From Betaproteobacteria bacterium (GTDB taxonomy: Bacteria > Pseudomonadota > Gammaproteobacteria > Burkholderiales > Casimicrobiaceae): a stretch of DNA of 64,000 nt. Below are positions 18,205-26,325 of this stretch, piece by piece; positions within the stretch are counted from its first letter, which is position 1, and every line of letters begins with the position of its first letter. The position numbers were made by a program, and so were the translations under genes. Under the pieces are notes generated by a model that saw only the letters and a list, made by a program, of their open reading frames with translations, did no database searches and was not told the DNA's origin. The stretch covers positions 1 through 64,000 of the forward strand of contig JAAFIS010000009.1 in assembly GCA_013298695.1 (NCBI GenBank). The letters run 5' to 3'.

Positions 18205-21200
18205 TTACTGAAACGCCGATGGCGAGAACGGGAAATTCGTCCCGCAGAATTGGTTGAGGCGTTCGCGCACCGGGTTCCACGCTGGGATGCCGGTGCCCAC
18301 AATGATCGCATCGGCCCCAAGGCCGAGCATCGCGCGCACGAGGATCAGCCCTTCGAGCGTGGCCGAGAGCGTGTTGTCGCCGTTCATGTCGAGGTTGCAG
18401 GCGATGTTGGCGTTCCCGGTCGAACTGCGGAACGGGTAGGCTGTGCCGCTGATGATGAGCGTCGTCTCCGCAGTGCCGCCAGGGTTGGCGCTGGTGTGGC
18501 GTACGGCGATGTAGTCACCCGAGAGGAAATCCCACGGGCCGGGGAACCAGCCGGTGGAAAAACACGGGGGTGCGCAGCCCACGTAGGGCGTCACACACAC
18601 GCCCGGCTGTGTAGCAATGCAGAGTTCGCTACCGACCGCGCCGGTGACATACGCCGATTGCTGATTGTTCGGTGGTGTGGGCGTGATGATGAGCTGCACT
18701 TCGTTTGAAGTGCGCATCGTGTTCGGCGGAACGTTGCTTTGATGGATGAAGCTGAACGGGTTTGGAATACGGTTCACCGCGGTCAGGTCGCCCGACTGTC
18801 GGCTGACGAAGGCATCTGTGGAACCTGAATAGATGCTCTGCGCACCACCGGCGACGCCGGGCAGGTTTGCCGATGAACTGCCGCCCGCGACGTAGACCTC
18901 GCCAGTCGCGGGGTGAACCGCTAGAGCTCTCGCGAGATCATTGCCCGCTCCGCCGAAATAGGTCGACTGCATCCGGCTCGTGAGCGCAGCGTTGAAGCGT
19001 GCGACGAAGGCGTCGTAGGTGCCGCCCGACTTGCTGCTCTGCGTGCCGCCGGTCACGCCCGCCAGGTCGGTCGAGTCGGTAAAGCCCGCAACGTAGACCT
19101 CGCCAGTGGCGGGGCGCATGGCGAGCGCATTGGCGCGGTCAATGCCTGCCCCCCCCAGATAGGTCGATTGCAGCCGCGATGTGAGCGCTGCATTGAAGCG
19201 CGCGATGAACGCCTCGTCTCCGCTCGATGCCGTGCTTTGAGCGCCACCAGCCACACCCGGAAAGTTGGCGGAAGTGGTGTAGCCCGCGACGTAGACCTCG
19301 CCGGTCCACGGGTGAATGGCGAGCGTACGGGCTTCGTCAATGTCCGTTCCGCCGAGATAGGTCGATTGCAGCCGAGTGGTCAGCGCCGGATTGAAGCGCG
19401 CGATGAACGCGTCCTGACTGCCCGCTTGGACGGGTTGTGCTCCGCCAGCTACGCCGGGCAGGTTGGTCGAGAAGGTGGCGCCCGCGACGTAGATCTCGCC
19501 GGTAGCGGGATGAATGGCTAGCGCTTGAGCGATCTCATTGCCCGTTCCGCCGAGGTAGGTTGATCGCACCAACGTGGTCAGCGCCGGGTTGAGGCGCGCA
19601 ATGAAAGCGTCCTGACCGCCTGAATTGACGGCCTGCGCGCTGCCTGCGACGCCCGGAAAGTTGCTCGATGTGCTGAAGCCCGCGACGTACACCTCGCCGG
19701 TGGTTGGATGAATGGCGAGCCCCAAGCCGATGTCGTCGCCTGTACCGCCGAGATAGGTCGATTGCAGGCGGGCGGTGAGCGCCGCATTGAAGCGCGCGAC
19801 GAAGGCGTCTTGCCCCCCTGCAGCGGCGTTCTGCGCGCCGCCGGCGACGCCAGGCAGATTGGCTGAGTTGCTAAAGCCGCTGATGTACACCTCGCCCGTA
19901 GCGGGGTGGATAGCGAGACCTTGGGCTACGTCGCCGACTGCGCCCCCGAAATAGGTCGTCTGCAGCCGGGTGGTGAGTGCCGAATTGAAGCGCGCGATGA
20001 AAGCGTCTTGATCGCCCGCATGGACGGTCTGTGCGCCACCCGCCACTCCGGGAAGGTCGGAGGAGTAGCTGGAGCCCGCGACGTAAATCTCCCCCGTGGA
20101 AGGGTGAATGACCAGCGCGTAGGCTTCGTCAACTGCCGACCCGCCGAGATAGGTTGATTGCAAAAGCGGATCGATGACGAGCGGGCGACTGGCGTCATAG
20201 TCGCCTAGGGTGAAGCCGTAGGTGACGGCGGTGGTTTCCCCGGTAGGCGACTCCTCGCGGAGGTGGGGATCAGCGTCGCTCCAGGTTGTAGGCGACGACT
20301 TGGCGTCGCTCGGGGGCGCACCGGGGAGCGCGGCCAAGTCCGCGCCTACAGGACGACGGAGTGCGGTCTGGTCCGCGCCTACCGATTTCGTATCCGCGCC
20401 TACAAGGTGGTAGGCGACTGCGACTGAAACCCGCTCGCCTCGCTCGTTTTCTTGAAACGCAATCGGTTTGGTGAAGGAAACTGGGCCGTTGCCGGTATGC
20501 GCTATCAGTTCGCCTTCGTTTCCGATTTCGAGCCGTTCTGCGCCATCGAGCTCGATGCGGATTTGACTGGGGTTTTGTTGCGGGGCGACGGTGAAGATTT
20601 TTTCGACGTTTTTTCCGGTGGCTCGCAGATGCACGTTCACGCCGGGGTACATCTCGCCCAGATTCACCCGTTCGTAGCTCGTGAGTGCGTTGGCGTGTTT
20701 GGCCGAATCGCCGCCGATGGCGTAGCTCACTTTGCCTTCGGTAGGAAGTTCGCCGCGGGCTTTCTTCTGCGCGGTGTGGGTGAGCTTGCGCGGTTGTCCT
20801 TTCGCATCGACGAGCGTTTCGGTGAGTACCCAGCCGGTAGTTTTTCCCCTCTCCCAGTGGGAGAGGGTGCCCGAACGGGCGGGTGAGGGTTCGGGGCAGT
20901 CGGAATGGATTTCTCTCACCCGCGCCGCATTCGCGTCGCGACCTCTGTGTGCCGTCGGCACATCTCGCCCGTTGGTCGAGACCGCAACTGCGTTGCGTCC
21001 TGCGCTCTGCGAGCTGGTCCCAGAGGGAGAGGTGGACATACACGCTTCGCGCTTCGGCGGCAAGCTGTAGACCAACTGCCCTTCGGTGGTCACAAAAAGC
21101 GTCCCCGCAAATGTCTGCGCGGCGAACGCTGCGCGGGAATCCCATTGCCCGGCGTTTGGCACGAATGGAATCGCCATCGCGGAGAGTTTTTGCTGAACGA

Positions 21201-21387
21201 CGGCAAGATCTGGCGGCGCGCTGGCGTGGGCGTCGCTGGCGAGTGAAGGCGAAAGTATCGCGCCCGCCAACAACGTAAAAACTAGCTTGCGCGAGCGGGC
21301 CGGATGCGCCGGGTAGGGTTGTTGGCTCGCCAGAGCGTCTCGCAGGTGTTCACGGGTGGCGTCGATGACGTCATTTGTTGGTCTCAT
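18205..21387 (-). CDS. Large secreted SBBP/beta-propeller-repeat protein with C-terminal half-dockerin
   Basis: 1060 residues from the ATG at 21387 (AGGGGAA seven bases upstream). After a signal-like hydrophobic stretch, a domain of the kind that precedes SBBP repeats has FVPNAGQWDSRAAFAAQT and YPGVNVHLRATGKNVEKIF. Seven repeats of about 66 residues follow, each starting TY(L/F)GG and containing HP.TGE(V/I)Y(V/I)AG and DAF(I/V)ARFN. A beta-rich domain then precedes a C-terminal CNLDMNGDNTLSATLEGLILVRAML, a single calcium-loop half similar to the dockerin-like module. Two stretches, at about 20836-21050 and 20210-20410, translate short dispersed DNA repeats (LSHWERGK; repeated VGAD). The role is unknown; surface or extracellular location is likely. 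Confidence 0.78.
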   Translation of the reverse strand: MRPTNDVIDATREHLRDALASQQPYPAHPARSRKLVFTLLAGAILSPSLASDAHASAPPDLAVVQQKLSAMAIPFVPNAGQWDSRAAFAAQTFAGTLFVTTEGQLVYSLPPKREACMSTSPSGTSSQSAGRNAVAVSTNGRDVPTAHRGRDANAARVREIHSDCPEPSPARSGTLSHWERGKTTGWVLTETLVDAKGQPRKLTHTAQKKARGELPTEGKVSYAIGGDSAKHANALTSYERVNLGEMYPGVNVHLRATGKNVEKIFTVAPQQNPSQIRIELDGAERLEIGNEGELIAHTGNGPVSFTKPIAFQENERGERVSVAVAYHLVGADTKSVGADQTALRRPVGADLAALPGAPPSDAKSSPTTWSDADPHLREESPTGETTAVTYGFTLGDYDASRPLVIDPLLQSTYLGGSAVDEAYALVIHPSTGEIYVAGSSYSSDLPGVAGGAQTVHAGDQDAFIARFNSALTTRLQTTYFGGAVGDVAQGLAIHPATGEVYISGFSNSANLPGVAGGAQNAAAGGQDAFVARFNAALTARLQSTYLGGTGDDIGLGLAIHPTTGEVYVAGFSTSSNFPGVAGSAQAVNSGGQDAFIARLNPALTTLVRSTYLGGTGNEIAQALAIHPATGEIYVAGATFSTNLPGVAGGAQPVQAGSQDAFIARFNPALTTRLQSTYLGGTDIDEARTLAIHPWTGEVYVAGYTTSANFPGVAGGAQSTASSGDEAFIARFNAALTSRLQSTYLGGAGIDRANALAMRPATGEVYVAGFTDSTDLAGVTGGTQSSKSGGTYDAFVARFNAALTSRMQSTYFGGAGNDLARALAVHPATGEVYVAGGSSSANLPGVAGGAQSIYSGSTDAFVSRQSGDLTAVNRIPNPFSFIHQSNVPPNTMRTSNEVQLIITPTPPNNQQSAYVTGAVGSELCIATQPGVCVTPYVGCAPPCFSTGWFPGPWDFLSGDYIAVRHTSANPGGTAETTLIISGTAYPFRSSTGNANIACNLDMNGDNTLSATLEGLILVRAMLGLGADAIIVGTGIPAWNPVRERLNQFCGTNFPFSPSAFQ
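18948..20165 (-). repeat. Seven tandem 198-bp coding repeats
   Basis: Units of about 195-201 bp, marked by a recurring GCCGAGATAGGT-type block near 18951, 19153, 19350, 19548, 19745, 19945 and 20142, encode the seven TY(L/F)GG repeats of the propeller-like protein. The units stay in frame and diverge from each other by several bases, as expected for protein repeats rather than a DNA array. Confidence 0.85.
20210..20410. repeat. GTAGGCGCGGA-type repeat cluster inside a coding region
   Basis: Several copies of TAGGCGCGGAC / GTCCGCGCCTA and TAGGCGAC alternate here, a pattern usual in intergenic dispersed repeats. They are read in frame as VGADTKSVGADQTALRRPVGADLAALPGA and neighbouring residues of the SBBP-type protein. 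Confidence 0.65.
20843..20895. repeat. CTCTCCC...GGGAGAGG dispersed repeat inside a coding region
   Basis: CCCTCTCCCAGTGGGAGAGGG followed by GCGGGTGAGGGTTCGGG, the well-known type of short repeat found between genes in many proteobacteria. Here it is translated as ARSGTLSHWERGK. Partial relatives lie at 16453-16490 and 32957-33010. Confidence 0.7.
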
Positions 21388-21751
21388 TGTGTTCCCCTGG
21401 ATACGGTTCAATATGCTGGCGTTCTGGAAGCTACTCTAGAGCAAAGTTGCCATTTCACAAAGGTTTGATCGCATGGATCAACCTTTCACCAAACTTTTTG
21501 CGCGGCACGCCGACCGTAAGCCGTTTTTTTAGGGTAATCGACCACTAGTTCGCCGTTTACGACTTTCCACGTTTGTGACCGCAATGCCCAACTTATTTAG
21601 GCTTACAGCGCTGATTGCGACTAGCGAATATCTAGCTTGCCAATCAATCACCGTGTTGCGTTCGCGAGCCGGGTCGATCACAGACACGGTGAATCCGCGC
21701 GACGCCCGCAGCGCGCTAACCCGCGTCGAGCCGATGTCAGTCAGCGTCGTT
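21388..21751. other. Gap with palindrome and one doubtful short ORF
   Basis: Upstream of the SBBP-type gene, at 21459-21486, is an inverted repeat AAAGGTTTGATC-GCATG-GATCAACCTTT, possibly a control site. A minus-strand frame (21529 to about 21740) ends the gap and runs into the soxA 3' end. Its sequence (SVIDPARERNTVIDWQARYS) looks partly protein-like, but I cannot assign it and it lacks a good start, so it may be a gene remnant. Confidence 0.35.
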
Positions 21752-22522
21752 CTATCGCCGCACCGCAGGCGCTTCCAGCGGCAATCCCTCCGCTCGCCAC
21801 GCGAGGTAGAGCTCAAGTTCTGCGAGGATCTTGTCGCTTGCGGCGGGTACGTTCGCCTCCATACCGAAAAAACACGCGCGCAGACGGCGATTGAGCGAGC
21901 CTAGCGTTTGCCAATCGGTGCGATACGCGGGAAAGCCGACACCGTGGCCTTGGCTGATCGCTTGCGTGCGCACGCGTTTGCCTGCGAGCTTGTCATGACA
22001 CGCGGCGCACGAGAAATCGAGTTTGCCTTGCACCGCGTGAAACATCGTTCGCGCGCGTTGCCACGCGGCGGTTTGCGTGACATTACTTGCGATTTCTTGC
22101 TTCATATCGCGCGAAGAAAATGCGACGTATGCGGTGAGCGAAAGTAGCGGCTCGGATTCGAGCGCGTATGGCGTCGCGCTGCCTTTCACTCGCGTGGATT
22201 GGCATGCGTTGATTTGCGATTCGAGGGTGGCAACTGTAGTGCTTGCAAGAACGCGCGGAAGTTTGCTTGCGAGACCGCGCGGGTCAGAGTGACAGGCTTT
22301 GCAGTCACGTTCGAAAAGCGCGCGACCTGAATCAACCCAGAGCATCGCTGGGTTTTGGTCGTCGTCGGCTTGTTGCTTTTGTAAATGCGGCGACATGAAC
22401 GTTGCGCCGCTTTTGAGTTGCGACGGTTCGTAGGGCTTTGAGATCGGTTGTGCGCAAACGATGGCGCCCGTAGAAAAACAGAGCAGGGCAAATAGTTGCA
22501 CTGAGTGAAATGGCTTCTTCAA
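21752..22522 (-). CDS. soxA: Sulfur-oxidation diheme cytochrome SoxA
   Basis: Periplasmic c-type cytochrome that, with SoxX, couples thiosulfate to the SoxYZ carrier. Two heme motifs, CKACH and CAACH, are present, plus the C-terminal RRLRACFFGMEANVPA with the Cys that ligates heme and becomes persulfurated. The TTG at 22522 gives 256 residues and a clean signal peptide (KKPFHSVQLFALLCFSTGAIVCAQ). The alternative is a GTG at 22570 overlapping the soxZ stop, which adds 16 residues encoded mostly by a dispersed repeat. No soxX or soxB lies in the window. Confidence 0.88.
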   Translation of the reverse strand: MKKPFHSVQLFALLCFSTGAIVCAQPISKPYEPSQLKSGATFMSPHLQKQQADDDQNPAMLWVDSGRALFERDCKACHSDPRGLASKLPRVLASTTVATLESQINACQSTRVKGSATPYALESEPLLSLTAYVAFSSRDMKQEIASNVTQTAAWQRARTMFHAVQGKLDFSCAACHDKLAGKRVRTQAISQGHGVGFPAYRTDWQTLGSLNRRLRACFFGMEANVPAASDKILAELELYLAWRAEGLPLEAPAVRR

Positions 22523-22529
22523 GTTGAAT

Positions 22530-22561
22530 TTCTGGGTTGCTTCACTAGGCTCGCAATGACT
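22530..22561. repeat. Dispersed repeat between soxZ and soxA
   Basis: The plus strand reads TCTGGGTTGCTTCACTAGGC then TCGCAATGAC. This matches the widespread bacterial intergenic repeat whose arms are ATTGCTTC...CGCAATGAC. It sits exactly between the soxZ stop and the likely soxA start and obscures which start codon is used. Confidence 0.7.
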
Positions 22562-22562
22562 G

Positions 22563-22910
22563 TTAAGCACCAATGACGCGCACCTCAGCGCTCGTCGAGC
22601 CGACGTTGCCTTCTTGATCGCGCCAGTTGGCGCGGAACGTTCCCGATTTCGTAAGGGCAGTTCGCACAGTGATCGAAGGATTTGCTGCAAGCGCGTTCAA
22701 CACATGGCCTCGCCACAGCAATTCGTTTTCGAATTCGATGGTGATCGTCTCAATTGAGTTCGCGAGCACCGGCTTTCCGGAATCGTCGCGACGGAATCCA
22801 GTTTCCATCGGGTGCTGAATGAGTAAGCGAACTGCGAATTCTTCGTTCGGTTGTACCAAGCGAGGCGCGACCAAGCGCGCGTTTTGTCCGGGGCGGGTTG
22901 GCGTACTCAT
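22563..22910 (-). CDS. soxZ: Thiosulfate-oxidation carrier subunit SoxZ
   Basis: 115 residues from the ATG at 22910. The immunoglobulin-like fold of SoxZ is recognisable by VAPRLVQPNEEFAVRLLIQHPMETGFR, then FENELLWRGHVLNALAANPSI and the end GTFRANWRDQEGN. SoxZ pairs with SoxY to form the carrier on which thiosulfate sulfur is processed. It lies seven bases after soxY, so translation is probably coupled. Confidence 0.92.
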   Translation of the reverse strand: MSTPTRPGQNARLVAPRLVQPNEEFAVRLLIQHPMETGFRRDDSGKPVLANSIETITIEFENELLWRGHVLNALAANPSITVRTALTKSGTFRANWRDQEGNVGSTSAEVRVIGA

Positions 22911-22917
22911 ACGTGGC

Positions 22918-23394
22918 TCACGTGCCGTCGTAACAAGCACTGCCCGTCAAAACGACTGCGATGCTTTGTTGCCAAATCGTGCCGTCGGAAAGTTGTGCAA
23001 TGCCTGTGACAGTTTGCGTGGCGCCCAATCGAATGTTGGTTTCAATACGCCACTGCGTGAGCAATTTTCCGAGTTCGAGTTCGAGCGCGATGGGGCGTGG
23101 ATTCAGTGGCGTGAGGACGCCAAAACGAGATACACGAACGCCGCTTGCAAGTGATTTCGGTTCTACAAACAACGTGATTGGCACGAATGATCCAGATTCA
23201 ACGACTATCGGAATATCGAAGAAGAGGCCGCCGCGTTCGGGCTTGACGCCCTTGATCCGAGTGTCGAGGGGCGCTGAGTTGTTTGTCTGCGCGAAAGCGT
23301 TGGGCGCGAGTGCAAGCATCGCGGGAAACCACCACGGCGCGGCCGTGATAGTTGCAATCGCAGTTCGTCGAGCCCGCTTCATTGTTCGTGTCAC
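22918..23394 (-). CDS. soxY: Thiosulfate-oxidation carrier subunit SoxY, atypical C-terminal arm
   Basis: 158 residues; the start is either the GTG at 23394 or the ATG at 23382. The N-terminus (KRARRTAIATITAAPWWFPAMLALAPNAFAQ) has an RR pair like the Tat signals of SoxY. The core contains ESGSFVPITLFVEPKSLASGVRVSRFGVLTPLNP. The swinging arm, which normally ends GGCGG, here reads TGSACYDGT: the carrier Cys is present but the flanking glycines differ. The gap to the molybdenum hydroxylase gene upstream is only four bases, so all five genes are probably one operon. Confidence 0.85.
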   Translation of the reverse strand: MTRTMKRARRTAIATITAAPWWFPAMLALAPNAFAQTNNSAPLDTRIKGVKPERGGLFFDIPIVVESGSFVPITLFVEPKSLASGVRVSRFGVLTPLNPRPIALELELGKLLTQWRIETNIRLGATQTVTGIAQLSDGTIWQQSIAVVLTGSACYDGT

Positions 23395-23398
23395 TGCG

Positions 23399-25621
23399 CT
23401 ATACGAAGCTGACGCCTTCCTTTGACAGCGGTAGCGACCGATGCATCTTGCCTGTGGCTGCGAAGATGGCGTTTAGCAATGCTGGGGTGAGAGGCGCCAT
23501 CGGGGGCTCGCCCATGCCGCCCCAAAAGCCGCCGCTTGGCGCGAGTATTGCAACGAGTTTGGGTACTTCCGAAATTTTCATCATCCGGTAATCGTTGAAA
23601 TTGCTTTGCTCAACTCGGCCATTCTTGATGGTAATTTCGCCGTAGAGCGCCGCTGTGAGCGCATAGATCATTGAGCCTTCGATCTGCGCTTTCGCTGCAT
23701 TAGCGTGCGCCACATTACCCGGATCAACCGCGATCAACACGCGCTTGATTTTGAGTTTTCCGTCGGCAAGTTTTTCAATTTCAACTACGCTCGCCGCGTG
23801 GGAACCATACGCGTCTTGCACTGCAATCCCGCGGAAGTGATTCGCGGGCATGGGCTTGCCCCAGTCCGCTGCTTTTGCGACCGCTTCTAGCACGCCGCGA
23901 TCACGCTTCGCAGCGTCGCTCGTCCCCGAAAGCAATTCCCGTCGAAACTCAAGCGGTTCTCTTTTCCCTTTAGCCGCAATTTCATCCAAAAAGCATTCGC
24001 GAAACACTGGATTTTGAGAATGCGCGACCGCGCGCCAAAACCCCACCGGGACATGCGTCTTCAAATAGAAGTGCTCGGCGCGCAAATGCGGAATGTCATA
24101 CGCCGTATCGTCAAACGACACTGCGGCCTGCGGATCAATCGGGCCCTGTTCAGTTTTGCGCAGCGCTTCGGGACGCACGCGCTCAAGAATGGACTGCACA
24201 CCGACATGTGCGGATAGCGCCACGAGCTTTCCGCTTTTATCGAGAGCACCTTGCACTCGCGCGAGCGTCGCTGGGCGGTAATGGCCGTGTTGAATATCTT
24301 CCTCGCGACTCCAAAGGAGTTTGACCGGCTTGCCCACTTTCATCGAAAGTTCAACGGCTTGTCGCGTGAAATCCTGGAACGCACCACGACGGCCGAAACC
24401 GCCACCTAACTGCTGACGGAATACTTCCACCTTGTCTGGCGCAACGTTTGCGGCTCTCGCTGCCGCCGCAGCAGAGCCTTCCGCGCTTTGCGTTGGCACC
24501 CAGAGCGTGACAAAACCGCCTTTCACTTCCGCTGTGCAATTCATAGGCTCCATCGGCGCGTGATCAAGGTACGGCGCGTAGAACTCCGCTTCGTGTTTCA
24601 CCGTCGCGTCCGCATAGACTTTATCGAAATCACCCACGTTTTTCGCAACGGCGGCGGGTTTCGCAACGCCCTCGCGCAACTGCGCTGCGATTGATGCCGA
24701 CGACACACCGCCATTCGCACCGACGTCCCAATCGATTTTCAACGATTTCACCGCTTGGTTGCAGCGCCACCAATTGTTACCCGTGACCGCGACGTATTCG
24801 CCCATGTCGAGCACGTCGGCGATGCCTTTCATTTTTTTCGCAGCAGCAAGCGAACTGGCATCAATCGATTTCACTTTGCCGCCGAATACGGGGCATTGCG
24901 CGATCGCGGCGTGAACCATGCCCGGACGCACCACATCGATGCCGTACATCGGTTTGCCGATCACTTTGTCAGGCAAATCAATACGCGGAATCGGTTTGCC
25001 GACGAGCTTCCAGTCTTTAGGATTTTTGAGCGCTACTTTTTCTGGCGCTTTGAGTTTGCTCGCGGCGTCTGCAACTGCGCCGAAGGTGACCGAGCGTTTG
25101 CTCGGCGTGTGCGTGATAAGGCTGTTCGCAGCGATGCATTCGCTAGCGGGCACGCTCCACGCGTCTGCGGCGGCTTGCACGAGCATCGTCCGCGCCGTTG
25201 CGCCCGCGTTCAACATCACGTTCGCAGAATCGCGCGTGCCACGACTGCCGCCGGTGGAGGTGCTCACGTACAAACGGTTTCGCTTGATGTGTTCGGAATA
25301 CATTGCCTCGGAAATCTCGACTTTGCTCCAATCGCATTCGAGTTCCTCCGCGATCATCATCGGCAGCGACGTCGACGTGCCTTGCCCCATTTCGCTGCGC
25401 GCGAATTTAACCAGCACGCGGTTGTCAGGCGTGATGTGGATCCAAGCGTTGATTTCTGCGCCCGGGTTGTTGCCCGCGCCGATGCCAGCGGTGGTGGCTG
25501 CTTTGCCTTGTGCGGCGGACGTTGGGAGGTTGAAGCCGATGACGAGTCCGGCAGTTGCCGCCGCACTTGTTTGCAGGAATCCGCGACGTGAATTGTTCGT
25601 GGTTTGAGAGAAGTTTTTCAT
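23399..25621 (-). CDS. Molybdopterin large subunit, second IorB-like paralogue, Tat-exported
   Basis: 740 residues from the ATG at 25621; longer in-frame starts overlap the iron-sulfur subunit gene. Tat signal NSRRGFLQTSAAATAGLVIGF. The cofactor loop is GGGFGRRGAFQDFTRQAVEL, and the catalytic-Glu region is GGFWGGMGEPPMAPLTPALLNAI. It resembles the gene at 1466 in all motifs but differs in detail, so it is a paralogue rather than a recent copy. It is followed directly by soxYZA, which suggests that electrons or substrate may be linked to periplasmic sulfur chemistry; that link is inference. Confidence 0.9.
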   Translation of the reverse strand: MKNFSQTTNNSRRGFLQTSAAATAGLVIGFNLPTSAAQGKAATTAGIGAGNNPGAEINAWIHITPDNRVLVKFARSEMGQGTSTSLPMMIAEELECDWSKVEISEAMYSEHIKRNRLYVSTSTGGSRGTRDSANVMLNAGATARTMLVQAAADAWSVPASECIAANSLITHTPSKRSVTFGAVADAASKLKAPEKVALKNPKDWKLVGKPIPRIDLPDKVIGKPMYGIDVVRPGMVHAAIAQCPVFGGKVKSIDASSLAAAKKMKGIADVLDMGEYVAVTGNNWWRCNQAVKSLKIDWDVGANGGVSSASIAAQLREGVAKPAAVAKNVGDFDKVYADATVKHEAEFYAPYLDHAPMEPMNCTAEVKGGFVTLWVPTQSAEGSAAAAARAANVAPDKVEVFRQQLGGGFGRRGAFQDFTRQAVELSMKVGKPVKLLWSREEDIQHGHYRPATLARVQGALDKSGKLVALSAHVGVQSILERVRPEALRKTEQGPIDPQAAVSFDDTAYDIPHLRAEHFYLKTHVPVGFWRAVAHSQNPVFRECFLDEIAAKGKREPLEFRRELLSGTSDAAKRDRGVLEAVAKAADWGKPMPANHFRGIAVQDAYGSHAASVVEIEKLADGKLKIKRVLIAVDPGNVAHANAAKAQIEGSMIYALTAALYGEITIKNGRVEQSNFNDYRMMKISEVPKLVAILAPSGGFWGGMGEPPMAPLTPALLNAIFAATGKMHRSLPLSKEGVSFV

Positions 25622-25634
25622 GGGTTTTCTCTCT

Positions 25635-26114
25635 TCAAGCGCGGGTGTTGGTGGTGCCAGCGACATCGTGAATGGCCGCTCGTACGCGCACATAGGTCGA
25701 GCAGCGACAGATGTTGGACATTGCTGCATCGATGTCGGCATCGGTCGGCTTTGGTTTGTCGCGCAACAATTTTTCCGCTGCGAGAATCATTCCACTTTGG
25801 CAGTAACCACACTGCGGCACTTGATGTTTGAGCCAAGCTTCTTGAATCTTCGTGAGCTTATTGCCATTGCTGGCAGCGAGCCCTTCAATCGTTGTAATTT
25901 TTTTGCCGTTACACGCGGCGACTGGGTACACGCAGGAGCGAACCGCCTCGCCATCGATGTGAACTGTGCATGCGCCGCATTGCGCAATCCCGCAACCGTA
26001 TTTCGTGCCCATCATGTTGAGTTCATCACGCAGCGCCCACAGCAGCGGCATGTCGTCTTCGACATTTATCGCTTTAAAGTCGACCCGTTTTCCATTGATT
26101 TCGCAAACTGACAT
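25635..26114 (-). CDS. (2Fe-2S) subunit of second IorA-like molybdenum hydroxylase
   Basis: 159 residues from the ATG at 26114 with GAGGAA upstream. Cluster motifs are KYGCGIAQCGACTVHIDG and, in the C-terminal domain, CGYCQSGM and SNICRCSTYVRVRAAI. First gene of the five-gene minus-strand string IorA-IorB-SoxY-SoxZ-SoxA, 13 bp before the large subunit. Confidence 0.92.
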   Translation of the reverse strand: MSVCEINGKRVDFKAINVEDDMPLLWALRDELNMMGTKYGCGIAQCGACTVHIDGEAVRSCVYPVAACNGKKITTIEGLAASNGNKLTKIQEAWLKHQVPQCGYCQSGMILAAEKLLRDKPKPTDADIDAAMSNICRCSTYVRVRAAIHDVAGTTNTRA

Positions 26115-26235
26115 ATGAATTCCTCGATGTTGCTGTTTGCTGCTGCAACACTCAGCGCGCAAAAATAGACACTAGCACGCTCGGATCGTTAAATCGTTCG
26201 GGAAGATCGAAAGTTACATATCATCTATAAGCTTA

Positions 26236-26258
26236 ATCACCCAATTAAATTGGGCGAT
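26236..26258. repeat. Intergenic palindrome, near-perfect copy
   Basis: ATC-ACCCAATTAAATTGGGC-GAT: arms CCCAATT and AATTGGG around the central A, flanked by ATC and GAT. This is one of the best preserved copies of the family. Confidence 0.75.
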
Positions 26259-26302
26259 AGAGACTTTTTAATGATTTATCGAAATACAGATAAATATTTC
26301 TT

Positions 26303-26325
26303 ATCGCCCAATTAAATAGAGCGAT
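26303..26325. repeat. Intergenic palindrome, second copy in the same gap
   Basis: ATC-GCCCAATTAAATAGAGC-GAT, with an intact left arm, two changes in the right arm and the same ATC/GAT flanks as the copy at 26236. Confidence 0.7.

Noticed and set aside
18948-20165. Regular 198-bp repeats that could suggest a repeat array or CRISPR-like locus
   Set aside because: The unit is far too long, stays in frame without stops and translates into recognisable propeller-type repeats; no spacers.
20210-21050. Insertion sequence inside the SBBP-type gene
   Set aside because: No transposase, no terminal inverted repeats and the frame is intact; the inserted sequence is short dispersed repeats.
21752-26114. 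A complete sox gene cluster for thiosulfate oxidation
   Set aside because: Only soxY, soxZ and soxA are recognisable; no soxX, soxB or soxCD nearby, so full thiosulfate oxidation cannot be claimed.
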